Source: DATAVB01 sp040414495 (lineage in GTDB: Bacteria > Actinomycetota > Actinomycetes > Mycobacteriales > QHCD01). From it: 50,721 nucleotides of DNA. Position numbers and translations under genes: made by a program. This document shows positions 15,301 to 24,412 of this stretch, piece by piece (within the stretch, counting starts at the first letter, position 1; the number at the start of each line of letters is the position of its first letter). The notes beneath the pieces were generated by a model, which worked only from the letters and a program-made list of their open reading frames with translations, was not told the DNA's origin and made no database searches. The stretch spans positions 1 to 50,721 of the forward strand of contig JBEDUI010000046.1 in assembly GCA_040414495.1 (NCBI GenBank). The letters run 5' to 3'.

Positions 15301-16728
15301 ATGCGGTGGCATGCAATCAGACGGCCCTCCGGGGCCAGGATTTCCCTGGTTACGGGCGTTGTCGCCACGTTGGCGATCGGTGGCTGCTCGTCGGGAAAGG
15401 CTGGGGCCGAATCGAATCAGATGACGATAATGACAAACGCCGCCATCATCAGCGGCGTAACACCGAGCACCTCACACGGTGTTAATTCGATCAGCTCCTG
15501 GTATACGTACTATCAGGCCGTCTGGGCAAAGGATCTTCCCAAGTTGAAGATCAAAGAGGTACAGGTCCCCGACGTCGCGACCGAGGTGACGAAGACCCTT
15601 CTTTCCGTCAATGCCGGGGATCCTCCCGACCTGATCGGGGTGAACACTGCGCTGCCGCAGCTGGTTCAGCGCGGTGCGGTAACAAATCTGGACAGCTACT
15701 ACAAAGCCGCCGGGATCAAACCGAGCGACTTCGTGCCCGCACTCGCCCAGTATGTCCGCTACAACGGACACTGGTACGGGCTGCCGGGCGCATCTAATCC
15801 CACGGTTGAGGACCTGCTGTACATCCCCAAGAACCTGGCCAAGGCCCGACTTGATCCGAACCACGTGCCGCGCACATTCGACGAACTTTGGGCCGCAACA
15901 CAGAAGGTCACGAAGTTCGGCCCCAACCATACGGTGAAACGAATTGGCATACCGGTGTCGGGAAGTAATCCGGAAGTTGAGAGCCTGTTCTGTGGAGCCG
16001 ACGCTACCTGGGATGCGAAGGGCGGCTATCACGCGAATACGCCATGTTTGAAGAAGTACTTCACGTACGAGAAAAAGCTGGTCGACTTTTACGGCGGCGT
16101 GACGGCGTATAACAAGTTCGCCAGCACAGACCCCGGCCCATATGGGTGTTCGCCGAAGTATCACATGGCCACAGGTCAGCAACTGTTCAGCTTCACCGCC
16201 TACTGGGAAGGCGGCCAAATAGACCACTGCTACAACCTCGACTGGGCTCTGTCGTGGGCGCCGAGCCAGACCGGCGCCATCAACAAGGGCATCAGGAGCA
16301 CGGCGTGGGTGATGGCTGTGCCAAAGGGCGCCGCGAATGCGCAGGCAGCGTTCAACTTCTGGAAGACGACGATCTACGACAACGGCGCGTTGGCCGGGCC
16401 AACCACGAATGGCTACACCCGCCCGACTCAGGCGCAACAGTGGGACAAGCAACTCACCCAGGCTCAGGCGAAAATACGCAGCAAGAACGGATATCCGGGT
16501 AATCCGATGGCGAATGCTTTGAAGATCGTCGACAAGGAATCAGCCGTCGCAACGGGCTCCTATCCGCGCGGGACGTTTACGGAGCAATACACGACGATCA
16601 TGACCGAGGCTTGGAACAACATCGCGTACAACAAGTCGAGCGTCGCCGATGCGCTCGGTGCCGCACAAAAGCAGATCAATTCGAAAGAACATGCCACCCC
16701 TGGTGGCGTGGTTGTGGGGAGCGAGTGA
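15301..16728 (+). CDS. ABC sugar transporter substrate-binding lipoprotein (family 1)
   Basis: The 475-residue exported receptor has a signal peptide with lipobox AIGGC (Cys29). The mature part follows the family 1 pattern, with a segment TLLSVNAGDPPDLIGVN near residue 100 and a hinge-like WYGLPGAS. Four or more cysteines in the mature chain are unusual for the family. Start ATG 15301 has an AAAGGA site 9 bases upstream. It is the first gene of a nine-gene plus-strand operon and its stop overlaps the next permease start (GTGA). The ligand is probably a mono- or oligosaccharide or sugar derivative. Confidence 0.92.
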   Translation: MRWHAIRRPSGARISLVTGVVATLAIGGCSSGKAGAESNQMTIMTNAAIISGVTPSTSHGVNSISSWYTYYQAVWAKDLPKLKIKEVQVPDVATEVTKTLLSVNAGDPPDLIGVNTALPQLVQRGAVTNLDSYYKAAGIKPSDFVPALAQYVRYNGHWYGLPGASNPTVEDLLYIPKNLAKARLDPNHVPRTFDELWAATQKVTKFGPNHTVKRIGIPVSGSNPEVESLFCGADATWDAKGGYHANTPCLKKYFTYEKKLVDFYGGVTAYNKFASTDPGPYGCSPKYHMATGQQLFSFTAYWEGGQIDHCYNLDWALSWAPSQTGAINKGIRSTAWVMAVPKGAANAQAAFNFWKTTIYDNGALAGPTTNGYTRPTQAQQWDKQLTQAQAKIRSKNGYPGNPMANALKIVDKESAVATGSYPRGTFTEQYTTIMTEAWNNIAYNKSSVADALGAAQKQINSKEHATPGGVVVGSE

Positions 16729-17738
16729 CCGTCGAGCGGCGACCGCTCAGCTCCCGGCCGTTCTCCCGGAACGATGCGGGCGTGTCGCGCAAGACCGGTC
16801 GCCGGCGCTCGGTGATCGCCCGGCGCAACCTGCGGACGGGTCTGTTGTTCCTCACCCCGTGGTTGACCGGCGTGCTCGTTCTTCAGCTCTACCCGATAGT
16901 CGCGACGTTCGCGTATTCGTTTACCGACTACAACGGTCTGACCTTTCCGCCACATTGGGTGGGGTTCAAGAACTTCTCGCAGGCATTCGCTTCGGAAGAT
17001 TTTTGGACCGCGGTCCGCAACACATTGTGGTGGACGGTGATCAGCGTGCCCGTCGGGCTGGCGGTGGCGCTCGCACTGGCTTCGCTGCTCAATCGTAAGC
17101 TCCGGTGGGGTGGGCTTTTCCGAACGTTGCTGTATCTGCCCAGCATGGTGCCGTTTATCGGCGCGGGCATCGTTTTTGCCTGGCTCTTCAATCCGGTCGG
17201 CGGGCCGGTCAACGTCATTCTCGGGTTCTTCCACCTGCCCCAGCCGGGATGGTTCATCTCTCCGGGATCGGCCAAACCAGGCCTGTTGTTCATCAGCCTG
17301 TGGGAGATCGGTCCTACGATGATTATCTTTTTGGCCGGGCTGCAGAGCATTCCCGCCGAGCTGTACGAGGCAGCGGCGATCGACGGCGCCAAGACCTGGC
17401 GCCGATTTCTCAACATCACGGTGCCGATGTTGAGTCCGACGTTGTTCTTCAATCTGATTCTTGGCATGATCGGTGCGTTCTCTTTCTTTGCCCAGGTGCT
17501 CGGTGCGTCAGCGGCAGCGAATAACACAGGCTCACAGACCGGTTCGATGCATTTGGGCGATCCGAACAACTCGACGCTGTTGTACGCAGTCTACGTGTAC
17601 CAACAGATGTTCCAGAATTTCTCCTTCGGTTACGGCGCTGCGCTCAGCGTGATGCTGACACTGGTCGTCGCCTTGTTTGCCGCCATTCTCTTCCGATCAG
17701 CGCGGCGCTGGGTCTTCTACTATGGAGAGGAGCACTGA
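16725..17738 (+). CDS. ABC sugar transporter permease (MalF/UgpA type)
   Basis: This 337-residue inner-membrane protein has six predicted membrane segments. The cytoplasmic EAA loop (EAAAIDGAKTWRRFLNITVP) contacts the ATPase. Start GTG 16725 is chosen because it overlaps the receptor stop (GTGA) and has a GGGGAG site; an upstream in-frame ATG would add 38 residues encoded within the receptor gene. The first 40 or so residues are a basic cytoplasmic tail (SRKTGRRRSVIARRN). It pairs with the next permease gene. No ATPase gene follows. Confidence 0.92.
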   Translation: MTVERRPLSSRPFSRNDAGVSRKTGRRRSVIARRNLRTGLLFLTPWLTGVLVLQLYPIVATFAYSFTDYNGLTFPPHWVGFKNFSQAFASEDFWTAVRNTLWWTVISVPVGLAVALALASLLNRKLRWGGLFRTLLYLPSMVPFIGAGIVFAWLFNPVGGPVNVILGFFHLPQPGWFISPGSAKPGLLFISLWEIGPTMIIFLAGLQSIPAELYEAAAIDGAKTWRRFLNITVPMLSPTLFFNLILGMIGAFSFFAQVLGASAAANNTGSQTGSMHLGDPNNSTLLYAVYVYQQMFQNFSFGYGAALSVMLTLVVALFAAILFRSARRWVFYYGEEH

Positions 17739-18625
17739 TGGCCGGGATAGTGGAGCAGACATCGACGATCTCGCGGCCATCACGGCTGTGCGCGGTCAGA
17801 TCCACGTTACGTGTTGTCGGACCGTATCTCGTGCTGGTTCTCGCGATAGCACCTTTCGTGTTTCCGCTGTACTGGTTGGGCACTGCGGTGTTCAAGCCGT
17901 CCAGTTCGCTCTTGCAGCTGCCGATCGAGTGGTGGCCCAAGACATGGACGATGAAGAACTTGAACGAGCTCTTCCAGACGCAGGGCTCGAATATTCTCCA
18001 GTACGCAAAGAATACCGCGTACATCTGCCTCTTTGTGACCGTTGCGACCACGATTTCCTCGTCACTTGCGGCGTACGCGTTTTCGCAGGTGAGCTTCCGT
18101 GGCCGCGATGCGTTGTTTTGGACAGTGATCGTCACTCTGATCCTGCCGACATGGGTGACCATCGTCCCGCAGTACGAGCTCTACCGTTGGTTGGGTTGGT
18201 TGGGTACGCTCCGCCCGCTCACCTGGCCCAGCCTGGTCGGCGATCCGTTCACGATCTTTCTGCTGCGGCAATATATGCGCGGTATTCCGCGCGAGCTCGG
18301 TGAGGCCGCGAGAATCGACGGCGCGAACGAGTTCCAGATATATCTGCGCATAATTCTGCCTACGGCCCGGTCCGCCCTGGCGGTTGCCGCCGTATTTGCG
18401 TTCGTCCAGTCGTACAACGACTTCTTCACGCCGCTGGTCTATCTGAACAACGAGCAGAACTACACGTTGGCGCTGGGGGTCTATCAGTTCGTTCAATTGC
18501 ACGGAGCGCCCGATGTGGCACAGATATTGACCTACACGGCATTGGTCGTGACACCGCTTATCGTGGTTTTCGCGATCGCGCAGCGATGGATCGTGAATGG
18601 CATACGGCTGACGTCCTGGAAGTAG
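17738..18625 (+). CDS. ABC sugar transporter permease (MalG/UgpE type)
   Basis: This 295-residue membrane protein has six membrane segments and the EAA loop reading EAARIDGANEFQIYLRIILP. The start codon overlaps the previous stop by one base (TGATG). With the preceding permease and receptor it makes the membrane part of importer 1. Actinomycetes often power such importers with one shared MsiK-type ATPase encoded elsewhere, which would explain the missing ATPase gene. Confidence 0.92.
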   Translation: MAGIVEQTSTISRPSRLCAVRSTLRVVGPYLVLVLAIAPFVFPLYWLGTAVFKPSSSLLQLPIEWWPKTWTMKNLNELFQTQGSNILQYAKNTAYICLFVTVATTISSSLAAYAFSQVSFRGRDALFWTVIVTLILPTWVTIVPQYELYRWLGWLGTLRPLTWPSLVGDPFTIFLLRQYMRGIPRELGEAARIDGANEFQIYLRIILPTARSALAVAAVFAFVQSYNDFFTPLVYLNNEQNYTLALGVYQFVQLHGAPDVAQILTYTALVVTPLIVVFAIAQRWIVNGIRLTSWK

Positions 18626-18652
18626 ATCTTTCTCGATGGGAGAGGTATCACA

Positions 18653-19954
18653 GTGGCCCGGACCGCAGACGTCGCGTTGATCGGCGGCGGCATCATAGGA
18701 CTGGCGTGTGCATACGAGATCGCCCGCCAGGATGACACGTCGCGCGTGGTGGTATTCGACAAGCAGGGCCTCGGCAATGGAACCACCGGCGGGTCGGCCG
18801 GTGTGGTTTGTCCGGTGGAGCTGGGCGAGATCTACGCCTTGATGAACGTGGTCGGTTTCGGCCGGATCCAACAACTGGTTCGCGACCACGGACTCAGGTA
18901 CACCCAGTGGGGTCAACTCGATCTGATCTATGAGCCGCGGATATTTCCGCCGGATCCCTCGCCGTACGCCCGCTTGTTCGACAGCCGCGACCGGGACGGT
19001 TTCTATGTCACCGAGGTGCTCGACCGGAAAGAAGTCCTCCGGCGGTATCCGTGGATCAGAGCGGAGGCAAAAACCGGAAGTGGGCGCAGACGGCTATTGG
19101 GTGGCGTCCTGTACCCAACCCGGGGATTTATCAATCCCTACGAGCTGGTGGCGCTGTATCAGGAATTGGCGACCGCGACCGGCCGGGTCGAGATTTTCCC
19201 TGGGACGCCCGTCCTCGAGATGCGACAGTCCGCGGGCCGGATCCAAACGCTCGTGACGAGGCGGGGCCCGTGGGACGTGGGACAGGTGGTGAACACAGCC
19301 GGCCCGTGGGGGAGGAAGGTGGCGGCCCTGGCCGGCTCCGACATCGCGCTTACGCCGCAGCGTATTCAGGTCTGCGTTGCCACCGCATTCGATGACGGCG
19401 TGGATCAGTATCCGCTGAGTGGTGCGGGTGAGGGAGTACAGGGGCAGGGTGTCTGGTGCCGTGGGGAACTCGGGGGAATGCTGCTCTTCGGGCAACACCA
19501 TCACGCCACCCGGCCGGGGATCGAGGACGATCCCGACCACGTCAACCGGATCAACGACGACGACTACCCCAACGCGGTCGGTGACGTTTACCGGCGATAT
19601 CTCGACTTGCCCAACAGCACATTTCATAACGGCTGGTGCTGCGTCTACGGAACGACGCGGGACGGCTACCCGATCATCAGCAGGGATATCGCGGTCAGCA
19701 ATCTCTATCACGCGCTGGGAATGAACGGGCACGGCATCGTGATGCATGCGTCGGTAGCAATGTCGATTGCAGAGTTGGTCCTACGCGACTCGCCACGCAC
19801 CAATCTGTCCGCCGTTCTCGACGCGCCCTTCACACTCGACGTATCGAGACTCGACATGGATCGCTTCCGTCGTAACGAATTGCTCGACTTCGACATCCAC
19901 CTGGAAGATCTCGCCGCGATGACGAATGCTCAGCAGCAGGTGGTCGAAACATGA
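18653..19954 (+). CDS. FAD-dependent oxidoreductase, DAO (amine/amino-acid oxidase) family
   Basis: The 433-residue flavoenzyme begins with the FAD-binding motif ALIGGGIIGLACAYE (9-23) and carries the conserved ELGEIYALM and later GMNGHGIVMHASVAMSIAEL segments, which close the FAD site. The family oxidises secondary amines such as sarcosine, D-amino acids or glycerol phosphate. Start GTG 18653 has a GGGAGAGG site. It lies in the importer operon, 27 bases after the permease, and overlaps the GNAT gene by ATGA. With the GNAT and PhyH genes it suggests processing of an N- or O-substituted substrate. The exact substrate is unknown. Confidence 0.88.
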   Translation: MARTADVALIGGGIIGLACAYEIARQDDTSRVVVFDKQGLGNGTTGGSAGVVCPVELGEIYALMNVVGFGRIQQLVRDHGLRYTQWGQLDLIYEPRIFPPDPSPYARLFDSRDRDGFYVTEVLDRKEVLRRYPWIRAEAKTGSGRRRLLGGVLYPTRGFINPYELVALYQELATATGRVEIFPGTPVLEMRQSAGRIQTLVTRRGPWDVGQVVNTAGPWGRKVAALAGSDIALTPQRIQVCVATAFDDGVDQYPLSGAGEGVQGQGVWCRGELGGMLLFGQHHHATRPGIEDDPDHVNRINDDDYPNAVGDVYRRYLDLPNSTFHNGWCCVYGTTRDGYPIISRDIAVSNLYHALGMNGHGIVMHASVAMSIAELVLRDSPRTNLSAVLDAPFTLDVSRLDMDRFRRNELLDFDIHLEDLAAMTNAQQQVVET

Positions 19955-20490
19955 ACGGCCACGCCACGCAATTGCACATGACCCGTGATCTGCGACGGGA
20001 TCTTCCCGAATTGGTCGTGCCCGACGGATACCGGGTGCGCTCGGTGCGTTCAGGCGATTTAGAAAGCTGGGCGTCCCTGCTTTCCCGGAACGGTGAACTC
20101 GGCGAGTGGTCGGCCGAGCGTGCGGCGTCATTGTTCGCTCCCGGTTCGCCGATGCCGCTCTCCGGCGCGTTCGTCGCAACTGCCGACGATGTGCCCGTCG
20201 CCACCGCGCAGCTGCATCTGCACCACGACGGCGATCCGTACGCGCCGACGCCGGAGCTCGGCTGGGTCGCCGTTGTCCCGGAGCATCGTGGTCACCGGCT
20301 CGGGTACGTCGTGTGTCTGCGGGTGCTGATGTATGCGCGGGACGCTGGCTTTGAATCGGCGTTTTTGAAGACCGACGATCATCGGTTGCCGGCGATCCGC
20401 ACCTATCTACAGCTCGGATTCGAGCCCTGGATGTATGACGAGACCGCTTCGGAACGTTGGCAGTCTGTGCTGGAACAGGTCTCGGTGTGA
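19951..20490 (+). CDS. GNAT-family N-acetyltransferase
   Basis: The 179-residue acetyl-CoA-dependent transferase has the pantetheine-binding motif A in VAVVPEHRGHRLGY (106-119, RGHRLG loop) and the C-terminal AIRTYLQLGFEP segment (149-160) typical of GNATs. It overlaps the oxidase gene by ATGA and precedes the dioxygenase gene by 25 bases. In this setting it may acetylate an amino-sugar or amine released by the oxidase, or detoxify it, but the acceptor is not evident. Confidence 0.88.
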   Translation: MNGHATQLHMTRDLRRDLPELVVPDGYRVRSVRSGDLESWASLLSRNGELGEWSAERAASLFAPGSPMPLSGAFVATADDVPVATAQLHLHHDGDPYAPTPELGWVAVVPEHRGHRLGYVVCLRVLMYARDAGFESAFLKTDDHRLPAIRTYLQLGFEPWMYDETASERWQSVLEQVSV

Positions 20491-20515
20491 GATTTTCCCA
20501 ACGTGGAGGAATTTC

Positions 20516-21220
20516 ATGTCCGTATTGACGAAAGTGCAACGAGACGGATTCCGGGATAATGGATTCCTCATCTACGGACCGTTGCTGGCTGCGGCCGACG
20601 CAGCGGCCATTGGGGAGCGGATCGACGCGCTTGCCGACGCTGGCCGGGTACGTATCAGGTTGGAGCCGAACGCTGACGACCTCGAGGGCGTTTCTCGCCG
20701 CGATAAGGCATGGCAGCTGATGAATGTCGCGAAGGCGGACGACGTTATTGCCGAGGTCACGCGCCGGCCGGACATCCTGGCGCTGGTCCGTGAATTGCTG
20801 CAGACCGAGCAGGTCAGCTTTCTGCAGGACCAGGTGCTGATGAAGCCGGCTTTCCACGGCTCGGAGGTATCGTGGCATCAGGACAGTGCTTATTGGACAC
20901 ACGTGCCACCACAGGTCGATCCACCGGCGATCGTCACCTGTTGGTTGGCGGTGGACAACGTGACCGAGGACAACGGTTGCGTCAAGATGGTGCCCGGATC
21001 CCACAAATTCGGCGTATTACCGCATGCGGTCGGTGGACATAACCTGTTGCACGTCGAAGGTGTGGACCTGGATTCGGCGGTCCCGGTCGTGCTGCCACCG
21101 GGCGGAGTGAGCTTTCACCACAGTTGCACCGTGCACGGCAGCGCGCCGAACCGTACGCCGAACCGGCGGCGGGGCGTTGCTCTCACCTACGTCCGTAATG
21201 ACGCCGTACAGACGGACTGA
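20516..21220 (+). CDS. Phytanoyl-CoA dioxygenase (PhyH) family oxygenase
   Basis: This 234-residue Fe(II)/2-oxoglutarate oxygenase fits the PhyH family in length. The iron triad is His121, Asp123 (WHQD) and a distal His207 (VHGSAPN), with an arginine shortly after (RTPNRRRG) to hold 2-oxoglutarate. Start ATG 20516 has a GGAGGA site 5 bases upstream; the longer frame from 20435 has no site. Such enzymes hydroxylate, which can lead to O- or N-demethylation. It sits between an importer with a FAD oxidase and a second importer, so it likely acts on an imported substituted compound. Confidence 0.88.
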   Translation: MSVLTKVQRDGFRDNGFLIYGPLLAAADAAAIGERIDALADAGRVRIRLEPNADDLEGVSRRDKAWQLMNVAKADDVIAEVTRRPDILALVRELLQTEQVSFLQDQVLMKPAFHGSEVSWHQDSAYWTHVPPQVDPPAIVTCWLAVDNVTEDNGCVKMVPGSHKFGVLPHAVGGHNLLHVEGVDLDSAVPVVLPPGGVSFHHSCTVHGSAPNRTPNRRRGVALTYVRNDAVQTD

Positions 21221-21257
21221 CGCGGCCGTTGATAACCAGCGACGAACCGAGGATTTG

Positions 21258-22625
21258 ATGTCCGCTGCGATTGTGCGATCCCCGAGCAGAGAACGACGGT
21301 TGATCCGCCGGCGTCAGTTCCTCTCGGCCACCGGAAGCGCTTGCGCGGCGGTGGCACTCGCATCCTGCGCTGAGCAGGCCGACGGGCCGCTGGCGTCGAC
21401 CCGCATCGGAAAAGGTCCCGTCACGATCACGATCTGGGTTCAGGATTTCGGCCCGATGATCGCAGGAATCAGACGCGCGGCGCAGGAATACGCGAAGGGA
21501 GAGCCCGAGGTCTCCATCAGCGTTCAGGTCGTCCCCTATAACGACCTGCGGGCGAAGGTGATACCAGCCGTCGCCGCCGGCTCCGAGGCGGATATCATCA
21601 ATGCCTACAACTCGTGGTTCGTCGCAGCCGATATCAACCGGATGTTCCTGCCGCTGGATGAATACGTCGGCGACCGCGAGAAAGTGAGCCGCATCGTCTT
21701 CCCGAATGCGCTCGAGGCAACCGCGACCCCGGGCGGCCGAATCTATTACATGCCGTACCTCTCAGGCATGAATGTCAGCTCGACCACGATCAACGTCGAC
21801 GACTTCAAGAAAAAGGGAATCGACCATCGGACGCTGCGGTCCTGGGAGGACATGCTCTCGGCCGCCAAGGAACTGACCGTGGTCAAGAACGGGCACATGG
21901 TCCGTTCCGGAATTTCCCCGCTCGGGCAATTCTTCAACCTGCTGCAAGCGTGGATCTGGCAGCAAGGCGGCGAGTTCTACGATCGGGCAAAGGGAGAATG
22001 GAATCTCTCCACCGATCACGGCCGCATGGCGATCCAGCGACTGTCCGACCTTTTCTGGAAGGACAGGGTATGCGATTTCGCGCTGCTTGATGGAACCAGC
22101 GATGACTTCCTGCGGCGTCGTATCTCGGCCAACGTTGCCGGTGTTTACCAGGTGAGTAACCTCGAGGCGGCTGATCCGACCCTGCATCTGGACGGCATCA
22201 TGACGCCGCCGCTGGCGGGCGGGCACTCCAGTCTCTTTGGCGGGGAGATCGCCGTCATGACGCTTTCGAAGCGGCTGCGACACGACGCCCGAAAACGGCG
22301 CCACTGTGTCGCGCTCATGCGTGCGATGCTCAGCGCCGATGCGCTGCTCTCGATGACCGACGTGTATTCCGGCACGATGGCGAGCAAGGATCTCTACCGC
22401 GACTCCAGGGTCGAGAAGACGCGTTTCGGACCGCTGTCTCAGCGGATGGCCTCGCAGCTGTGGCCAAAAATCCGCTTCACCCGTGCCCGAGTCTCGGATA
22501 CGACCGATGCCGAGACCGAGATCGAACGTGGTATCCGCAAGGAGATCAGCCTCAAAGAGGCTCTGGCAAACGCTGAGAAATACCTCAACGAAAAGGAACA
22601 GCTTGCCTACCAGCGACAACGCTAG
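21258..22625 (+). CDS. ABC sugar transporter substrate-binding lipoprotein (family 1), importer 2
   Basis: The 455-residue exported receptor has an Arg-rich Tat-like signal (RRLIRRRQFLSATG) and lipobox ALASC (Cys37). The mature part has the family 1 features of early lobe strand VTITIWVQDFG and PAVAAGSEADIINAYN. Start ATG 21258 has a GAGGA site. It follows the dioxygenase gene after 37 bases in the same operon and is followed by two permeases. A second receptor in one operon suggests two related ligands, for example a glycoside and its aglycone or two stages of a degraded glycan. Confidence 0.92.
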   Translation: MSAAIVRSPSRERRLIRRRQFLSATGSACAAVALASCAEQADGPLASTRIGKGPVTITIWVQDFGPMIAGIRRAAQEYAKGEPEVSISVQVVPYNDLRAKVIPAVAAGSEADIINAYNSWFVAADINRMFLPLDEYVGDREKVSRIVFPNALEATATPGGRIYYMPYLSGMNVSSTTINVDDFKKKGIDHRTLRSWEDMLSAAKELTVVKNGHMVRSGISPLGQFFNLLQAWIWQQGGEFYDRAKGEWNLSTDHGRMAIQRLSDLFWKDRVCDFALLDGTSDDFLRRRISANVAGVYQVSNLEAADPTLHLDGIMTPPLAGGHSSLFGGEIAVMTLSKRLRHDARKRRHCVALMRAMLSADALLSMTDVYSGTMASKDLYRDSRVEKTRFGPLSQRMASQLWPKIRFTRARVSDTTDAETEIERGIRKEISLKEALANAEKYLNEKEQLAYQRQR

Positions 22626-22640
22626 AGGTGAAGGATACCG

Positions 22641-23561
22641 ATGGGTGACATTGCCGTAGCCACAGGAAAGGTCGCGAAGGCGACGTCGGTCGCGCGTCGT
22701 GCTGAGCCGGCCAGCCGGCTCGGAATGGCGACCGCTGGGGTGCTTCTGGTCTACTACACGATCGTCTTCCTCATCCCATTCGGCGTCGCTATCTGGCTGT
22801 CCTTTGAGAACTGGAACTTTATCGACAACCACGTCTTCGTCGGTTTCGCCAACTACACCAGGGCGTTGCGGGATCCGTACTTCTGGAAGGCGCTGAAGAT
22901 CACGGTGTTGTTCTCGGCCGTCGAGTTGGCCGTGACGGTACCGTTGTCGATCTTCATTGCCTATCTGCTGAGCAAGGTGAAGGGCGTGCCGCAACGGGTC
23001 CTGCTAGCCATTTACTACCTGCCGGTCATGATTCCGACGGTAGTGACCGTGCTGCTCTGGCAGTTGCTGTACCTGCCCACCGGCGGTCTTGTGAACGGCA
23101 TCTTTTCCGCGCTCGGCCTGCCTCAGCAGCTGTTCCTGCAGAGTCCCAACCAGGCGTTGTGGTCGGTGACCGCGATGATTATTTGGGCGGAGATCGGCGG
23201 TGGAATAGTGCTTTTCCTCGCCGGCATAACCACCATTCCGGCCTCACTGCTGGAAGCCGCACAGCTCGACGGTGCCGGGCTTTGGCGACAGTTCCGACAT
23301 GTCGTCCTGCCCTACCTACGGCCCATCATCTTCTATCAGGTCGTCGTCAGCGTTATCGCGCTGGTGCAGATGTTTACACAGTTCCAGCTCATGAACGGGC
23401 CAGATTTCAGTACCCGGACGCTTGCGGTCTACAGCTACGAACTCGGTTTCCAGTCCGACGATCTCGGCCTCGGCGCAGCCGTATCGGTATTCATCTTCAT
23501 TTTGTTGTTCGCGGCAACGCTGGCTCAACTCCTGCGCTACAAGTCGATCTGGGAGGACTGA
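22641..23561 (+). CDS. ABC sugar transporter permease, importer 2 (MalF type)
   Basis: This 306-residue membrane protein has six membrane segments and the EAA loop EAAQLDGAGLWRQFRHVVLP. A GAAGGA site precedes ATG 22641. It follows its receptor by 15 bases and is one base from the next permease gene. No ATPase accompanies it. Confidence 0.92.
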   Translation: MGDIAVATGKVAKATSVARRAEPASRLGMATAGVLLVYYTIVFLIPFGVAIWLSFENWNFIDNHVFVGFANYTRALRDPYFWKALKITVLFSAVELAVTVPLSIFIAYLLSKVKGVPQRVLLAIYYLPVMIPTVVTVLLWQLLYLPTGGLVNGIFSALGLPQQLFLQSPNQALWSVTAMIIWAEIGGGIVLFLAGITTIPASLLEAAQLDGAGLWRQFRHVVLPYLRPIIFYQVVVSVIALVQMFTQFQLMNGPDFSTRTLAVYSYELGFQSDDLGLGAAVSVFIFILLFAATLAQLLRYKSIWED

Positions 23562-23562
23562 G

Positions 23563-24408
23563 ATGGCCTATCGACACGCCGTATCACGGAGCCGCCTGGT
23601 TGGCCTCGGACCGGCCCTGCTCGTCCTTCTCGGTGCCGCGGCTGCGTTCCTACCGTTGCTGTGGTTCGTATTTTCGGCTTTCAAGACCCGGGCCGACATT
23701 CTTGCGGTCCCGGTTCATCTGCTGCCTCGCAAGTGGACGGTCAAGGGGTTCGCCGATCTGTTGTCGCAGACCCAGCTCGGCCGGGCGTACATCAACAGCG
23801 TCATTCTGGCCCTGATGACCCTGGCCAGCGTGCTTTTCACGTCTTCCCTCGGCGGGTTCGTATTCGCCCGGCTGCGCTTTCCGGGTCGCCAAGCTGTCTT
23901 CGCCTTGGTCCTCGGCACGACAATGGTTCCGTTCCTGACGCTGCTGATCCCGCTGTACCTTGTCGTGGCGAAGATGGGTCTGGTTGACACGTACGTCGGC
24001 GTCTGGCTGCCGACCGCGGTGTCGTCGTTCGGGATCTTCTTGTGCCGGCAATACATCACGACGATCCCGAAGGACTTTTACGAAGCGGCGAAACTCGATG
24101 GCGCCAATGATTTCCAGATCTACTGGCGGATCGTAGTTCCCCTCATCCGACCTGTGCTGGCGGTGCTGGCCGTCTTCAATTTCCTGGCCTCGTTCAACAA
24201 TTACCTATGGCCGCTCGTCGTACTGGATGATCAGAAGCTCTATCCGCTGCCGCTCGAGCTCGCGCAGATGTCGCAGACCCTAGGCATTACGAACTACGAG
24301 ACCGTGATCGCTGGCGCGCTGCTCACCGCGGTGCCCGGCGTGGTCATCTTCATTGCGTTGCAGCGCCATATCTTGCAGGGTCTGAACATCGGTGGCGTGA
24401 AGGGATAG
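23563..24408 (+). CDS. ABC sugar transporter permease, importer 2 (MalG type)
   Basis: This 281-residue membrane protein has six membrane segments and the EAA loop EAAKLDGANDFQIYWRIVVP. Start ATG 23563 follows the previous stop by one base with a GGGAGG site; an in-frame upstream start (23422) would lie inside the preceding gene. It is the last gene of the nine-gene operon. Its stop is only four bases from the stop of the convergent minus-strand gene, and there is no clear hairpin between. Confidence 0.92.
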   Translation: MAYRHAVSRSRLVGLGPALLVLLGAAAAFLPLLWFVFSAFKTRADILAVPVHLLPRKWTVKGFADLLSQTQLGRAYINSVILALMTLASVLFTSSLGGFVFARLRFPGRQAVFALVLGTTMVPFLTLLIPLYLVVAKMGLVDTYVGVWLPTAVSSFGIFLCRQYITTIPKDFYEAAKLDGANDFQIYWRIVVPLIRPVLAVLAVFNFLASFNNYLWPLVVLDDQKLYPLPLELAQMSQTLGITNYETVIAGALLTAVPGVVIFIALQRHILQGLNIGGVKG

Positions 24409-24412
24409 GCCA

